Below are positions 1-13,889 of a stretch of 60,000 nucleotides of DNA, piece by piece. Origin of the DNA: Liolophura sinensis. Its lineage: Eukaryota > Mollusca > Polyplacophora > Chitonida > Chitonidae. Position 1 is the first letter of the stretch. Every line of letters begins with the position of its first letter. The notes under the pieces are model-generated. The model saw only the letters and a program-made list of their open reading frames with translations, was not told where the DNA came from and ran no database searches. The stretch covers positions 9,922,001-9,982,000 of the forward strand of contig NC_088300.1 of NCBI RefSeq assembly GCF_032854445.1, given 5' to 3'. A program made the position numbers and the translations under genes.

Positions 1-467
1 TTACATGTTGTGAACATCATTATAATACATCAACCAGCAGAGGCCCTGTATGATTGTGTTACTGACATGGTTTAGTATCAAGGCCAAACTGAAAGTTGTA
101 ATTAAGAGTCGTAATCGTCACCAGGTACATGACGATGTGTAAAAATTTGAACTCCCGTCATCTAGTCTAGATTTGGCATGAGATTTCACGATCAAACTTT
201 ATTCCAAGGGGCGGGTCAATGAAAATAAGTTCATCTCATTGGTCAATGTTGATTTCTGCAAGCTGTCAGTTACATGTAAGACAATTTGACACACGTGACT
301 GTGAGTTCCTAGAAAATGTGCTGGCGAATGGCAATAGCCTTTCACCAATACGTTTAAGACTGTTGCAATAAGAAGCTGTTTATGGGCATCCAATTACAAA
401 CAGGTGAACACCATGTTCAACTCGTGCACAATGAATTTAGGATCGCCACTTAATGAAATCTTCAAAT
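1..467. other. Non-coding stretch, nothing recognised
   Basis: AT-rich DNA with frequent stop codons in all frames. I see no exon with convincing splice sites, no RNA gene and no clear repeat up to the SINE fragment that follows. Confidence 0.5.
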
Positions 468-530
468 CATAATGCTGACTGCCGTCGTGGGAGTGAAATA
501 TTCTTGAGTACAGCATCAAATACCACCAAA
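468..530 (+). mobile_element. SINE family 1, 3'-end fragment
   Basis: About 60 bases match the 3' part of the SINE that recurs through this window: the block around aatgctgactgccgtcgtgg, then gaaatattcttgagta, then a decayed tail. Only the end of the element is present, with no tRNA-like head. It reads in sense on the plus strand. Confidence 0.55.
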
Positions 531-3059
531 ACGTTTGATACACCTGTACCAAACCGTTTTAATTATACTCGTCAAAGTTGTTAGACCGCCTCGATTTCAC
601 TGATTTGGAATATGACACATTTGGCTGTTCTCATCAAGATCATGTAACGGCCATTATCATACTTGACATTGATTTACAGCACATCAAAGTGGGAATTTTC
701 GAGAATTTCATGAAATTGTACATTTAACTGGATAGCTGTGCAGTTTTCAAGTTTCGTCATATATCTTTGCATGACACCAGTTAAAACTGGGGGCCTTCAC
801 CCCTAGCCTGTAGCCCTACGAGCATTGTTTATACCCACACCACCCATTGCGCTGCCTGCTGCTAAGTGACCAGTGGTGTGAAAACACGTTAGTCCCACAT
901 GCAGCTACTCGCGGCATGGGCTTTTATGTTCGTATCGGTCAGGGCAATGTAGTAGAGTTGTGACATCGTGCAGCAAGCTGAACTCGCCTCGGCTCCTTGC
1001 GAAAAGGTTGCGGAAATACGGTACATAAAATGGAAGAGGTGTGAAGGTATCGATGATATGATTGGTTTTCTGGTCAGTATCTCTCTCAGCAGACAGTGAT
1101 CAATGGGTGGTGATGTCCTTCATCATGGCTGGCTCAAAATATCTCTGTTTTCATTAACTGTGAAACTGTACATGTTGTGTAATCACTGACCACCTTGTAT
1201 CACTAAGTTTATCTACATTTTATGCATACTATATATATATATAACTTTTTGTGTTAGCATGTGTATGAGTGATGAGGCTGGATTGTAATTAATTGATCTC
1301 CCGAGAAAATAAAGCGTTATTATTATGTTAGTATTCTTGCTTGTATCACACATACTAAAACTGTGACAGAGTGCTCTACAATCTACATACGTATTTATGG
1401 ATGTCCAGTACGGCATACCTCACCAATACCATAACAGATTATACTTTTACACTTAATAAGCCCCATCAAGAAATTTACACTTCAAATATCCTCTCAACTC
1501 CTTTATAAACAGATATAAGAAATCTTTTCATTTGAGAATATAGGCAAGACATACGAGACAAGTTGGCGGGTGAATAACTGAGTGTCAAGGTGAAATTATG
1601 TACAAACAACAAAATGAGATATTTAACAATTCATTTACAGAGCAACTGAGAACAAATGTTTTGCTGACCCATGATATGTATGTGTCTACAAGTGTATGGA
1701 ATACTACACAAGTTGGTTCCATGTATATATGTAAGAACTTTATCCGTGACTTCTCCATTGTACCATTTCAACCCACAGTATAACCTTCGTTAGCACAGGA
1801 GCTACCTTTCTAGGTTATCCCTCAAGTCTACGGCACAACAGTTAATCTACAATAGGATCCACACTGTAGGATAAGAGATCTGCAAATGGCCCTCCTGGGC
1901 ACTCCGTTAATCTGCTCATGGATCACCAAACTGTGTGCAGATTGAGACTGTCTGATGCACACAGCCCTACTCCCTGCAGTGAGTGACATGAAGTTCTCCT
2001 GGGCTTCTACTTCCACGTTGGGCATCAGCACCTCCACAGCACTACAGCATTAGGAATTACATAGACCTTAGAGAGAAACATGGTTGTTCAGATAAAGTCC
2101 TCACTTGGATGGCCTCAGTGGCGTGAAGGCTGAAGTAATCACTTGTCTAATTTCACAGCTGGCCCAACCAACACCCCATAAACTTCTCCTACAACAGCCT
2201 GTATCCCCATCCACTATCACCATCCTGCCAGCACTCAGCCAATAGCCTCCAGCTTTAACCCCCCATTCTGAGATTGACATGGTTCAACACTCTTTACCAT
2301 TGCCCACTTGATCCCCCTGAGCAGCTTCAGATAGAGATGTTAACTACATAGATAGACAAGAACACATCAAAGACAAATACTGTCTGCTTAACCATCTAAT
2401 GGTAATGACCAGGAACCAACTCCACACAGTCATTTCTGATTCAGGCAACCCTGAACCTCCTCACACTGCCTAACATTAATGATTACATTTATGAAGTGGT
2501 GAAAAATTAATTTCTATGGTCCAAGATTAAGCTATAAAACCATGCTTAGATGTGTGCAAACACAGGCCTCTGATGTCCCATTTCACATTCCATACCAACA
2601 AGTTTTGAATGGTAGCCTCAATTTCTAAAAGAGATTCATATGAGACAACACTTGAGACTTTGTCTGTTGCAAAATTGGCGACATTCTAGTACTGGAAAAT
2701 TCAAGACTCAAACTTCAGGCCAAACTGAATCTCACCCTCTGCCCTGTACTTGACATTCCAGGCTAGTTATATACACACCTCTGTGCTTGAACACAAACAT
2801 GAGTAGGCTCTAATGGCTTCCAGATGATGGCACAACCAACAAGTTATTATCTGATAGAGCAACAGATCAACTCCTAGACCTAGATAACACTTGAAAGCAA
2901 ATAAACCTTACCTGAGACCATACTGCAGACAAAGCTTTAATCTTCATTTCATACAGAATACATGGATCTTTAGACTGAAGTTTAACAAGCTGTACAAATA
3001 GCTTTAGGAAGGCACATATCCCTGAATGCTAGGAAAGTGATCCCATATGAAACAGAATG
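531..3059. other. Non-coding stretch
   Basis: No gene recognised. Short open frames here lack splice sites and resemble nothing known. A 24-base stretch at about 1000-1023 (core gaaaaggttg, then ggaaatacggta) recurs almost exactly at about 37243-37266, so a decayed dispersed repeat is probably present. There is a short TA run near 1230-1245. Confidence 0.4.
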
Positions 3060-4140
3060 ACAAAATTCCACACAAATCCTAGCAGGACGTTCCCAAACCC
3101 TTCTGTAGACTCTTTGATGAAGCTGATAATGACTTGATCACTGCCCATGAAAATATACTTGTTATCCCACCACCATTAATCTCATGCATGTACTGTACAC
3201 CACAACCAACCATTTTAGGTCACACAAAATTCCACACAATGGCTATTTTCATCAACAACTGAAAAAGTCATTCAGAATTCCACTTTAATGACTATCCATG
3301 AATTGCCTGCACAAAGTCAAAGCACCTTCCATCAGTAGCCCAATGGAGCCACATGGAATTCCACACATTTGGCTGTTCCCATCAAATGCTGGATGAAGTG
3401 ACACAAAATCCAACACACTTGGCTATTCCCATCAATTGCCTGAAGAAGTCACACAAAATCTAACACACTTGGATGTTCCCATCAACTGCCAGAAGAAGTC
3501 ACACAAAATCCCACACACTTGGCTGTTCCCATCAATTGCCTCAAGAAGTCACACAAAATCCAACATATTTGGCTGTTCCCATCAATTGCCTGAAGAAGTC
3601 ACACAAAATCTAACACACTTGGATGTTCCCATCAACTGCCAGAAGAAGTCACACAAAATCACACACACTTGGCTGTTCCCATCAATTGAGAGAAGAAGTC
3701 ACATGAAATCTCACACACTTGGCTGTTCCCATCAACTATTTGAAGAAGTCACACAAAATCAAACACACTTGGCTGTTCCCATCAACTGTCTGAAGAAGTC
3801 ACACAAAATCCCACACACTTGGCTGTTCCCATCAATTGCCTGAAGAAGTCACACAAATCCATACACTTGGCTGTTCCCATCAACTGTTTGAAGAAAATCC
3901 CACACACCTGGCTGTTCCCATCAATTGCCTGAAGAAGTCACACAAAATCCAACACACTTGGCTGTTCCCATCAACTGTTTGCAGAAAATTCCATACACTT
4001 GGCTGTCCTTGCAATTTTATACAGGGGTTAGACAAAATTCCACATTTTTCCATCAACGGTCTAGTGAAGTAATATAAAATTCCACAGTAACAAACTTTGC
4101 TTTCCCTAGTAACTGCCTTCAAAAATTCACCCAAATCCCA
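3060..4140. repeat. Minisatellite, 50-bp unit, about 13 good copies
   Basis: The core (about 3360-4010) repeats a 50-bp unit: atcaattgcc, tgaagaagtc, acacaaaatc, caacacactt, ggctgttccc. Copies are most alike at 3420-3860. Shorter, internally deleted units occur at 3880-4010. Both flanks (3060-3360 and 4010-4140) hold increasingly diverged units, recognisable by ttccacacaa and ttggctgttc. Because 50 is not a multiple of 3 the frame rotates, and the open frames here have no coding meaning. Confidence 0.9.
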
Positions 4141-5461
4141 CACCCCTTTTTTTCTGTGAAATGGTTTAAGTGTGACATATATACCCTTCTATTTATAACA
4201 ATTTTTACAAACTTCAGTTATTTACAGGCAACAAAACTTTGATGTTCATGTATGTCATTCCTAAAAGTCAAGAAAGAGTATCTTACAGAGACTTTACTTC
4301 ATTGAAATCCTTCATTACAGATGTAAAGTCAAATGTGATGAATTTTGTGGTATTAAAATAAACAGAAAAAAACATCTAGATGGCAACAATCCAGGGAGCA
4401 GTAAACGTCTGCTAGGTTTTGCCCTGTATCTGCCAGGTGCTCTGTGGAACTGATCACAAATTAATGGCTTTGGACATGCTGACATGGCAGGTTTGTGCAA
4501 TGATATCTGATAACCAGATCAGCAGATAGCCTGTAAACTCCAGGGAATACTGGGCAATTCTGCAAGCAGTACCATGCAGCGATCAATACTGTCAGTGTCA
4601 AATAGGGGATGGTCATGAGAGCTCTATTTCATGAAACTTTGTAAATCGTTCTTTTTTGTAACTTTTCCCATAAATGACGAGAAATACAACTTCCGAAGTT
4701 TTGTGAAAGTGGCCCAAACTTCCCAACAATTTTCGGCACACTTTTTCTCAAACAAAAATTCCCTTTAAAACTAAAGTTTTCCTTTCCATATATAAAGTTA
4801 CTATTTCAGTAATGCTGAGCAAAATCATTTTTTTTTAATTGTCTCATGGACACCATGAATTGCATGTACATGTAGTAATATGAAAAAACAGTTTTGGGTG
4901 AAATCAAACAGGCCTTATTATTGGTTCATTTGACAAATTCTAAAGCAATCGATTTATTTTTCATGAGCTAGGTTTAGTAGTTATCAGTTTAAACACCTAT
5001 AAGGTGACCGTTAACCCAGTAGAAAATCACCTGTGTCTACCATCTGCCTAAGATTCAATGTTATCAAGGTGAAATAACGGGACATTAGGGAAAACTATTC
5101 AAGACCGAGACAAAAAGTCCATCAAGTATTTAAGTCTGTGACAGACTGGCTAGATTCTCTAAAATGTCCAAGCCACAAGCCACAGATGATATTAAACTGG
5201 TCCCAGGTCTTCTAAACCTGGCACTATTGATCCTACCTCCCAGGAGCAGGCTGATTGCTGACATCTGGAAAGCTCAGACCAGATTCTGGTGTCAGACTTT
5301 GGACAGCGCTTCTCTAGGATCAAATGTAACAAAGGACCAATACCACCTTACTCATACAATTCTGAGATTAGCAGGATTTCAGTAAGATTAGTGTACCCAT
5401 AAAATCACTACAACCAAATGGAGTAGCATCATAACAATTTTGAAAGGGTGTATGTACGTAT
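4141..5461. other. Non-coding stretch
   Basis: No gene, RNA or repeat family recognised. An open frame of 73 codons at 5164-5385 (+) has no splice context and resembles no known family. Confidence 0.4.
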
Positions 5462-5740
5462 GCATGCTTTGGGCTTAACGTCATACTTAACAATTTTTCA
5501 GTCATGTAACGACGAGGAGTCATTAAGTGTGTGTACCTATTCTGTGTTTTCTTGTGGCAGTGCGAGTCCACGCCACCAAAGTGCTTCTGCCACTGAAGTA
5601 TCATGCCAAGAACACTAGACATGACACCCCACCCAGTCACATTATACTGACACCGTTCAACCAGTTATGTTTTCTTGCTCTAACCTCTCAATGATGAGTG
5701 CCAAGGGAGGCATTAGCAAGTACCATTTTTAAATTTTGCA
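5462..5740 (-). mobile_element. SINE family 2, head missing
   Basis: Shares with the copy at 23992-24332 the tail block (cttaacgtcatacttaac, aatttttcagtcatgtaacg) and the body block (gacaccccacccagtcacat, tatactgacacc). The element reads on the minus strand with its 3' end at the low coordinate. The tRNA-like head is absent, and the sequence fades near 5740 at agcaagtaccatttttaaa. Confidence 0.7.
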
Positions 5741-7920
5741 AGGAAACTCAGAAAATACCAAGCAATAATGAAACAGTGTGGTTAGGGTCTTACATACACA
5801 AATGAACCAATCTATCTATTTTTATATCATGTTTACAATTCAGACTTCTCCAACGTCCATCCATTATCAAGTGATGCTTTTGTGTACACATACATGTAAT
5901 CATGCAGCTTGCTTCACACTGAGGTTTATTTCCTTCTTTACTTACTGGAAGTCACTGATAACTTCCGTCTACACTTCATCCTGTCATAAATTTTCACCCT
6001 TATTGTTTTGTAATTTCATATAGATCTGAACATTTCAAACAGTTAAGTTATCATAGCTATCATCACTTTTGTACATGTTTTTAAATATAACACATATTCA
6101 GTGATGTTCAAAACTGGCAGTTAAAAGGCTGATCTAGGATTATTGACTTTGAAACTCTCATATCTACATGCTTGATTTAATGGTTACGAGGCTTGTATTT
6201 TCTAGTGTGGAAAACAGACATAAACTTAAACAATAAAGTGTTGAACAGAAGCAGCACAGGTGAAGACGAATGCAGCATTTCAGGACGTCTGCTGTACATC
6301 AACCTACAAATTCCTGTTATGAAACATATGCAGACCAACACAAAGTTAACATACACAACATTGGTCATAATCAGAGGCATATAATAAGCTTTTTCATTTC
6401 AATTTGCAGAATAAATTCCCTGTAAATAGCATCTGGCATATGAAGGGAGTGATTTCTAATAAACTCTTGTGCAGATGCACATCAGCTCTTAGCCTGATAG
6501 TCCTTGTGGTTCTTTGTCTGCACAAGCCAGGCTGTACAAAGGGCTTCACTCTTATTTCCATGACAACAGTAGAAACTCCATCTGCCATGCCCCTCCCTGC
6601 CTCCCTGCCTCCCTGCCTCCCTGCTGACCACAGGGATATTTTCTAACTGCTTCTGAAACCCCCAACTCATCCCCAGTAATGTCTCCCTCACATATGGAAA
6701 TTCATGCATACTACTGGCAAAGCAAGCCTGATTAAAGGTTCAGTTTTTGATAGGATCATTGTTGCTGCAGGCTCTCTACATTCCTCACCATTAGCATCCC
6801 CAGCCCTTGGACTTAGCTGCCCACTTACATGCTGCCCCCACCCCCACACCTACCCCCACCCTATGCCCACTTTCCCCAGACAACTAATTAACTGAGTTTA
6901 AGCCTACATAGACAGAATCAGCCTCCAGATATGTTTATGTCACTGAAAACAAATCACTGAATCGCATTTTACCTTGAAAGAAAGCAATGCACGTAATGAT
7001 CTACTTATAACATGCAGGGTATCTCAGATATGCAAAACAGATATATTTACAACTCTCCAGACCTTTATCACGTCATTTTTCACAATAATCTAAACAGATT
7101 CTCATACACAATTTTTGCGGAAAACCACCAGAATTTAGTCCAAATCTAACACAACAAAGCCACTGTTCCAATATACAGTCCCAAGTCAAGGGGTCAATGC
7201 ATATAAAAATAAGCAGATTTTAGGGATGTCATGTTTATAACTTTAATGATATGAAACAATGTATTGATACAATGCAAGCAGATTCTGGTAGTGTTGGTTT
7301 ATGGGAGTCATAATGACAATCGGATTGCCAGATTCACATTACATGTAAAGGCCTGCTCTGAGATAAGCAAACAACATTTCTTACTGTGATCATCTAAGAA
7401 AGCAGGACCCAAGTCCTGCAGCTATATTCAGGAGAAGTAAAACTACAATACATGTACACAATGTGGCTACATTCGAATGAGCTCTGCCACATCTGGCCAG
7501 GATTAGCTGGTGAAAATCTGCATTGAGCACTTATTGCCTGAAGAAAGATAATTTGAAGGCAAAAAAAAAAAAATCAACCAGCACAGTCTGTGGCCAGAAT
7601 ATCTCAATTAAGTCAAAACCATCCACTTAGCAGCGACCTGTGGAAAGTTAGGGCAATTTTGAACATGTTCTCTGTGCTACCTATCAGTGGGTGAAGAGTT
7701 TGGTTAACAGCTATAGTCCACCAGCACAGGAGAGTGCTTCATATTGATTTTGCCTCGCCTTACGATAATTGTTCCGTTTTTGTGAATTCTGCCATCGTGT
7801 CTTCTCAATGACCACAGCCCCTGGACACACTCTTGATCAATTTCCCCCTTAATTGACTATACTTGATCCTTGGAAGGCAACGTTTCACCTAAACTCATAA
7901 GCCAAAAGCTGCCTTGAGCA
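5741..7920. other. Non-coding stretch with short pyrimidine-rich repeats
   Basis: No gene recognised. A small cctccctg-type repeat lies at 6590-6622 and a C-rich tract at 6834-6866, which could form a G-quadruplex on the minus strand. A run of A starts at 7561. Open frames of 60-80 codons on both strands at 6180-6710 overlap one another and look like chance. Confidence 0.4.
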
Positions 7921-8135
7921 ACACCAGTCGAAGATTTTTTTTTTTTTTTTTTGATTGGTGTTTTACACCGTACTCAAGAATATTTCACTTATACGACGGC
8001 GACCAGCATTATGGTGGGCAGAAACCGGGCACAGCCCGGGGGGAAACCCACGACCATCCGCAGGTTGCTGGCAGACCTTCCCACATATGGCTGGAGAGGA
8101 AGCCAGCATGAGCTGGACTTGACACCAGTCGAAGA
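7921..8135 (-). mobile_element. SINE family 1, 5'-truncated, with target-site duplication
   Basis: The element (7935-8121) reads on the minus strand. The T run at 7935-7952 is its A-rich tail, followed by the conserved tail block (tactcaagaatatttcactt) and core (aaacccacgaccatccgcag). It stops before the tRNA-like head. Both ends are flanked by the same 14 bases, acaccagtcgaaga (7921-7934 and 8122-8135). This is a clean target-site duplication, so the truncation happened at insertion and not by later deletion. Confidence 0.9.
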
Positions 8136-8689
8136 AGGCAAATTGTGTAACTAAAGGGAACAGCACATGGGCATGTGAACTTAATTTTAAGATCATTCAG
8201 ATGTACATGTATTGTTGTATTGGCCACACCATTCATCTACATGGGAAGACCAAAATTCAGGGATCAAGGTAAAAGACTTCTTTCAAGAAATCAGCTGACA
8301 CTGCCAATGTTCCTGATTAGGAAAATTGTGCGTATAACCTCATTAGTCCCGACAAGGTAATGATTTCCTAAAATCCCAAACTAGTTAACTTGTCAACAGG
8401 TTAAAATGTAAGGAAATGTCATTCAGGGCAAAAGCCAGCGCAATAAAGCCAGCTCAACTTTAAAGATTTGCATTTGGTTTTATTTGCAATGAAAAACACT
8501 ACTGAAAATTTATCAACAACACCCAAAAGGTCAACAGATTGCTTTGCTCCTTGAGCCAGGAAACAGTACAGTATTTGTAAGTTTTCATGTATAGGTATAC
8601 ACTTGTACCATTGTGAAAGTTACTATGTTATCAAGTGAAGTAATAGTTTCTTCTAGGAGAACTGTAAATGACTTAAAATTTCAACTGTG
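8136..8689. other. Non-coding stretch, nothing recognised
   Basis: AT-rich, no supported exon and no clear repeat. Confidence 0.4.
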
Positions 8690-8880
8690 ACTAAGTTGCT
8701 CATCATTCTTCACCCTGAGAGTTCTATTGATATTTGAATATTTTGAGGTTTGTTTTGGGACAGGATGTTAACCAAAATATTAATATTTCAGCACCAGAAA
8801 TAATATTTTATGACTTATTTGCCTCTAAAAATGCACTTTACATTTTGGTTGAGATTTTAAGCCATTTAAAGTAGATACAT
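8690..8880. repeat. Dispersed repeat, copy 1
   Basis: Matches 29330-29495 in the same orientation. Shared landmarks are agttctattgat / agttctactgat, then aataatatttt, then the nearly identical acttatttgcctctaaaaat and gcacttt. It has no coding potential and the family is not recognised. Confidence 0.55.
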
Positions 8881-9026
8881 TGGCAGAGATCGGCAAAATG
8901 CATGTAGCTCTGAATTTCCCTAATAGTGGCATGTACAACACCGTCATCACTCTGATAAGGTTATTTTTCAGCGAGCATGACAAGGCTGTATCCTTCAGGT
9001 AACATGACAGGTAAGCCGTGTCTTTC

Positions 9027-9188
9027 AGCTTCCTCTACGGCCGTACGTAGGAAGGTCTGCCAGCAATCTGCGGATAGCTGTGGGTGTCCACCGGGTTTCC
9101 TTCCACCATAATGCTGGCTGTCGTGGTATAAGCGAAATGTTCTTGAGGAGGGCGTAAAACACAAATCAAATACTAGTAAATAAATGTA
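9027..9188 (+). mobile_element. SINE family 1, headless copy
   Basis: Sense orientation: agcttcctctacggccgtac, then ggaaggtctgccagcaatct, then the tail block and an aataaatg-type end. The tRNA-like head is not recognisable upstream, where ordinary sequence begins. Confidence 0.8.
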
Positions 9189-12100
9189 TCTTTCAGATAG
9201 TGTAATAAGCCTGTATTCTACAGCTAGCATGATAAAATCCTTCATCTAGCATTATAAGATCCTGTATGAGCATATGGACCACCAAGACTAAGATATAAGC
9301 CCCAGGAGCCTGCCTTTCAGCTTACAACCTGCCTATTCCACTCCCTGCTTTCTTCTAAAATTCTCCAGTCTAATTTTAACAAGGTTCCAGTAAACAAACT
9401 TGTCAGTGTGTGGGGATTTTTGCACATATAGGCAGTTTGAATGAAATACCCTGAATACCTCACCAATATGTTAGCAGGCTTTTCCCATTGGCTCAGGCAT
9501 AGAAATTTGACAGACAACACACCCTACATGACTTTTATTACTTGTTCACCAAGTTCCCCTTGAACCTTGAAGTAAGTTTAGGCAAAGAGAAAATACAGAA
9601 GAGGATCTCTTCACAAAACAACTGTTCCATATTTCTGAAGGTCATTCAACCATTCCACTCTTATCAAATGGCACTTGCACATCAAATACAGACAGTTAAT
9701 GTACTGTTGAAGGTACTTCGTCTTTGCTTCAGGAATAATAAAAAAACTGTAGAAAATATATTCCAAATTTCAAATTCTGAGCATTCATTTTTATGGTGTA
9801 AGGAGGACAGGACTGAAGGAGTGCAATCCCGGAGTGACTGGACCCCAGGGCTAATGCACCCCTGAGGATTAATGACTGTCAGGCAACAGTGGCAGGTCAG
9901 CCCTTCAGGTTATCTCTGCTAGAAACCTCATATGACCTCAGCCAGGCTGCCTGCCCATGGCCCCCAACTTTCCTCTGCTTTTTATAATGACTATACCCTC
10001 ATGTCTAATGCACCATAACATACGACCAATCTGGTCAATGGTCGGACTGGGAGAAACTTCCTTTCTCAAGATACATCTACATGTATGTATCGATAAAATG
10101 TTTTTCTACGATTTCTGACAAAAAAAGTCAGCAAGTATAAAGACATGATTAACCCCACAAACATACTGCCTCTTTAAAATTTTTTTGGGTCACAAGCGAC
10201 AAACATAAATGTACCTGTAAATTCTTAATGATCTTGAAATCTGTGAGTAATTAGGAATAGGTTAACCTTCAAAGCATTGTTATGATGAACAGCATTGAAA
10301 ACAAATTACAACATTTTTGGAATCATTGTACTTTAAATATAACTGTAAACTACAGATGTACAAAATTTGTCTTTAGACTCCTCAAATGTCATCCATCATA
10401 ATTCTTCTGAAGTTCTGGACTTCTCATCAGTGGTGAGTATGGAGCAGACACTGGCATTAATCTTGGCCATAACTCAGGGCCTGAGAAAGCTAGCTTGCAT
10501 CCATCACTGCTGTAACTTAAAACAAATGAGCATCTTGGAAGGTTTTTAATCAGATGAAATGGAGTGTGATTAAGGCATGATATTCGTCAATCTACCTAAA
10601 TCATCATCAATATTTAAGTTAAGCCAGTTAGGCTATGTTACCATATCAAGCCTGGAAAAAAGCCTAACTTCATCAACACATATCAAAAAAACAACACGAT
10701 TTTGCAATTTATTCATTATTTTCTTTGGATAGCTCTGAACCTTTTCAGTCATGAATCATGTTTCTTTCAATATGAGCAGGTTCCACATGCAATGTTCCAA
10801 GCCAAAAATCTGCAGTCATTCAATGATAACCTTTACCCAACCAATCTGGAATTCCAGGAAGATCAAAGAACCTGTGCACCAACTGAGGACAGCCTAACAG
10901 ACTGTCTTCATGGAAATAAGCCAAGAAGCACCTGTGTGATTGGATGGTGTCACACAAGCCCATGTTTAGTTCTAAGTTGCCGTGACACGATCAATTTTTC
11001 TATCCGCAGTGCACTCTGACAACGTAAGTGACCATGACTTCAAACTTCTTCAAAGATCAAAGCAGGACATTCTTTGTGGCTCAGTTTAAATGATGGCCTT
11101 CCTCAATGGAGAGACTGCATTTTAATCTTCATCATCAAACAAAGCAAAAATAACTAGATTGTAAAATAAATTAGCACAATGTTGTGAGGATTTCACCCAA
11201 TTTTAAAAAATTATTTTCCAAATATCTAACATAAACAGGAAACATATTCAGACAGCTGAATCTACAACACACAAGATACCTGATCAAAGTACAAATGTGG
11301 GATAGAGGATCACAGACATGTCACCATTAACAATATCGGAACTACAGTTGTTACATGTAGTTTATAAAATTATTAAAGCCACTGTCAAACGGGTAACATT
11401 ATTGGTGTAGAACACGATAGTTACATGACGCCAGTGCTTAAACCATTTGAACTAGTGAGGTCACTTGATGTTAACACAAAACATTATCTAATTTAATGTT
11501 AATGCAAATAGGAACTTGGGAGAAGTCTTCAATTCTTTCAATATGAACCAAAGATAACCTGGACAAGTAACTGTAAACATTAACAATTACAACCCTGTTG
11601 TGCACATACGTGTATATCAGTTATGTGTAAGACAGGTCAATACAGATTGTATCCTTGCTAAGTCTGGAGCCCACGCAACATTGATGTGAAGTTGTGATTA
11701 ATTTCTGACAGTTACAATGCCCTGATGGTATTAGTCTGTTATTATTAATGTAAACTCCTGGTGTTCTTGGTCAAAGTCCTCTAATCTGCCCAAAGCTTAT
11801 CAAAGGACAAACACAGCTGACTGTACCCCTCAATACCTTGTGATGCCTTGTAACTGCTGGTGTGGTATTGCCAACAGGCCTTATGATTAGCCTACATATG
11901 AGATGCAACCACACACAAGTCATGACTGAGCTAGAGGGCTCCTCCTGCACTGATACTGTTTGACATGTTACCAGATTTATCATTCACATAACCCTGGATG
12001 CTGATTACTCAAGGTAGAATGGCAACACTGTTGTCTTGATCAAGAAAGCACGGCAACTCTTGAATAGGCTTGGCACCAGCAGCTGGAGCTACACATTATC

Positions 12101-13889
12101 ACACCATACAATGTACACCTGCACCAACCATACAAAAACTGCTACAGAATACACAGCCTGTATTTTACTGACAATCACTGACCAACAATGTCAAAAGTTT
12201 GACTTATTACTAAGGTGGACTAGAATTAGATGAGAATTACATGCATATACACCTATAACCATCAACAACATTACAAAGCAGCTATAGACCACAAGACACC
12301 ACTTGTAATACACAACTTCCTTGTACATATGTACATGTATATGTTAATGCTTACAGGGCTCTTAACATTCTTTATACTACAAAGTATAAATGAGCCTGCA
12401 GATGCAGCACTACAAATTACTGCATCTCTTGCCAATATAATGAATCCAGTGACATGTCACTTTAAACCCTCACCTTACCATGTACAGCGGTACATAAACA
12501 GGGGACATCAACACAAGATTTGGGGCCTGCAAATGGGAAAAGGCCAATGGCAAGCTCCCAGCCCTCTGTCGCTAGCCCATGTTTGTCATCTCACACCACT
12601 GTGGACTCAATACGAAGTCTGTGTAGACTTGGCTACAAGGTGATGCAACTCATTCACATTCTATAATCTGGCAACGAAGGAAGAACTTTCCAAACAAATG
12701 CTCACCCCAAGGCCAGCCAGAATCTATCACAGAGTCAATATTTAATTCTAAGCCAGAGAAATTTTCAGCTTAAAAAAGAAAGGACAAACATTCAAGGTGA
12801 CCTGGATTCAAGATAAGCAACACAAAATGTGTGCAGATCTTTCCTGGAGATCATGAACAAATTTTAGAATTTAATTTATGTATAACTATGTAAGAAATTG
12901 AGATGAACTGTAAAGTGGACACTCCAATCCACTTTATCTTGAAACTACATATACTGTTTCTTTAATTAATAATTCTAAACTATTTCCTTCATTCTCCGGC
13001 AGAAGAAATACCTTCCTTGTCATCCTAACTGCTGGATGATAAAAAGCTTCTGACAGGAATAAAGAAATCGACTGCTAGTAACCAAAAACCTTGCTAGGAA
13101 TTCTGCTGCAAATCATAACAGCATGGTGATAGTAATAAAAACTTGTCCCATCCTCATTCTCAGTGGTCAGTTCTTTACATGAATTTCCTACACAAGTAGC
13201 CCTTCATTTTCAGTTTGACATCCAGACATTTTTGTTAAGAAGAATGACCGAATGCTCAATGATTCACTCATCTGGATACATTCTACTATGAAGTATAATG
13301 ACGTGTTTACATATTACTGAATACCAACAATTAATAACACCCGAGTGCTATAAATGCTGTAGCACTTGTATGAGAGTCATTGTGCCTTGTCGAAAACGTA
13401 CCACGGGCACTGTTCAGTTGGTCAGTTTTTGCTTGCAGACCACCATAACTTGTGCACAACCTGGTACATTGTCAGTTACAGGAATAACATCACCTGTTAC
13501 ATCTACCTTCTTTTAGACTTTATGGTAATAAGCGTTACCACCATTACACAAACAGCTGGTTAACTTCATTTTATTTTTAACTTTATACTAAACATCATGT
13601 CAAATTGATCAACAAAAGTTTGTAAATTACCAAATTAACTGCAACACTGTGCATTATAAAGCATGTTAAACAAAGACGTTAACCAATTTCACTTCCACCA
13701 TCTCAGTAACACTTCAGCATTAAGATCCATTTTACTTTAGAGTTCTTGCATCATAAATGCCATTAAATGTTTGAACTAGACACATATAAATCACAAAAGT
13801 CAATGCCTCCAAGCACTTCTTACTTTTGATGAAACCTCAGCGTATGACCAAAGTCACTTTCAGGGTTTAACAATCTATAGAATGATCAC
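9189..13889. other. Non-coding stretch, 4.7 kb
   Basis: No gene recognised. The longest open frames (9542-9865, 10702-11019 and 12230-12643, all +) have no acceptor/donor context, no known motif and no clear coding bias. I treat them as chance. Confidence 0.4.

Noticed and set aside
1828-2037. 69-codon frame (-) starting MEVLMPNVEVEAQENF as an exon
   Set aside because: There is a plausible acceptor upstream but no usable donor and the frame runs into ordinary sequence.
3436-4143. Frames of 78-135 codons over the 50-bp repeat
   Set aside because: The 50-bp period rotates the frame; these are repeat artefacts.
7914-8236. Open frames on both strands at 7.9-8.2 kb
   Set aside because: They lie on a SINE copy; the same words recur at 9.0, 24.7 and 56.9 kb.
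12230-12643. 137-codon frame (+)
   Set aside because: No homology that I recognise, no exon borders, and no coding-like composition.
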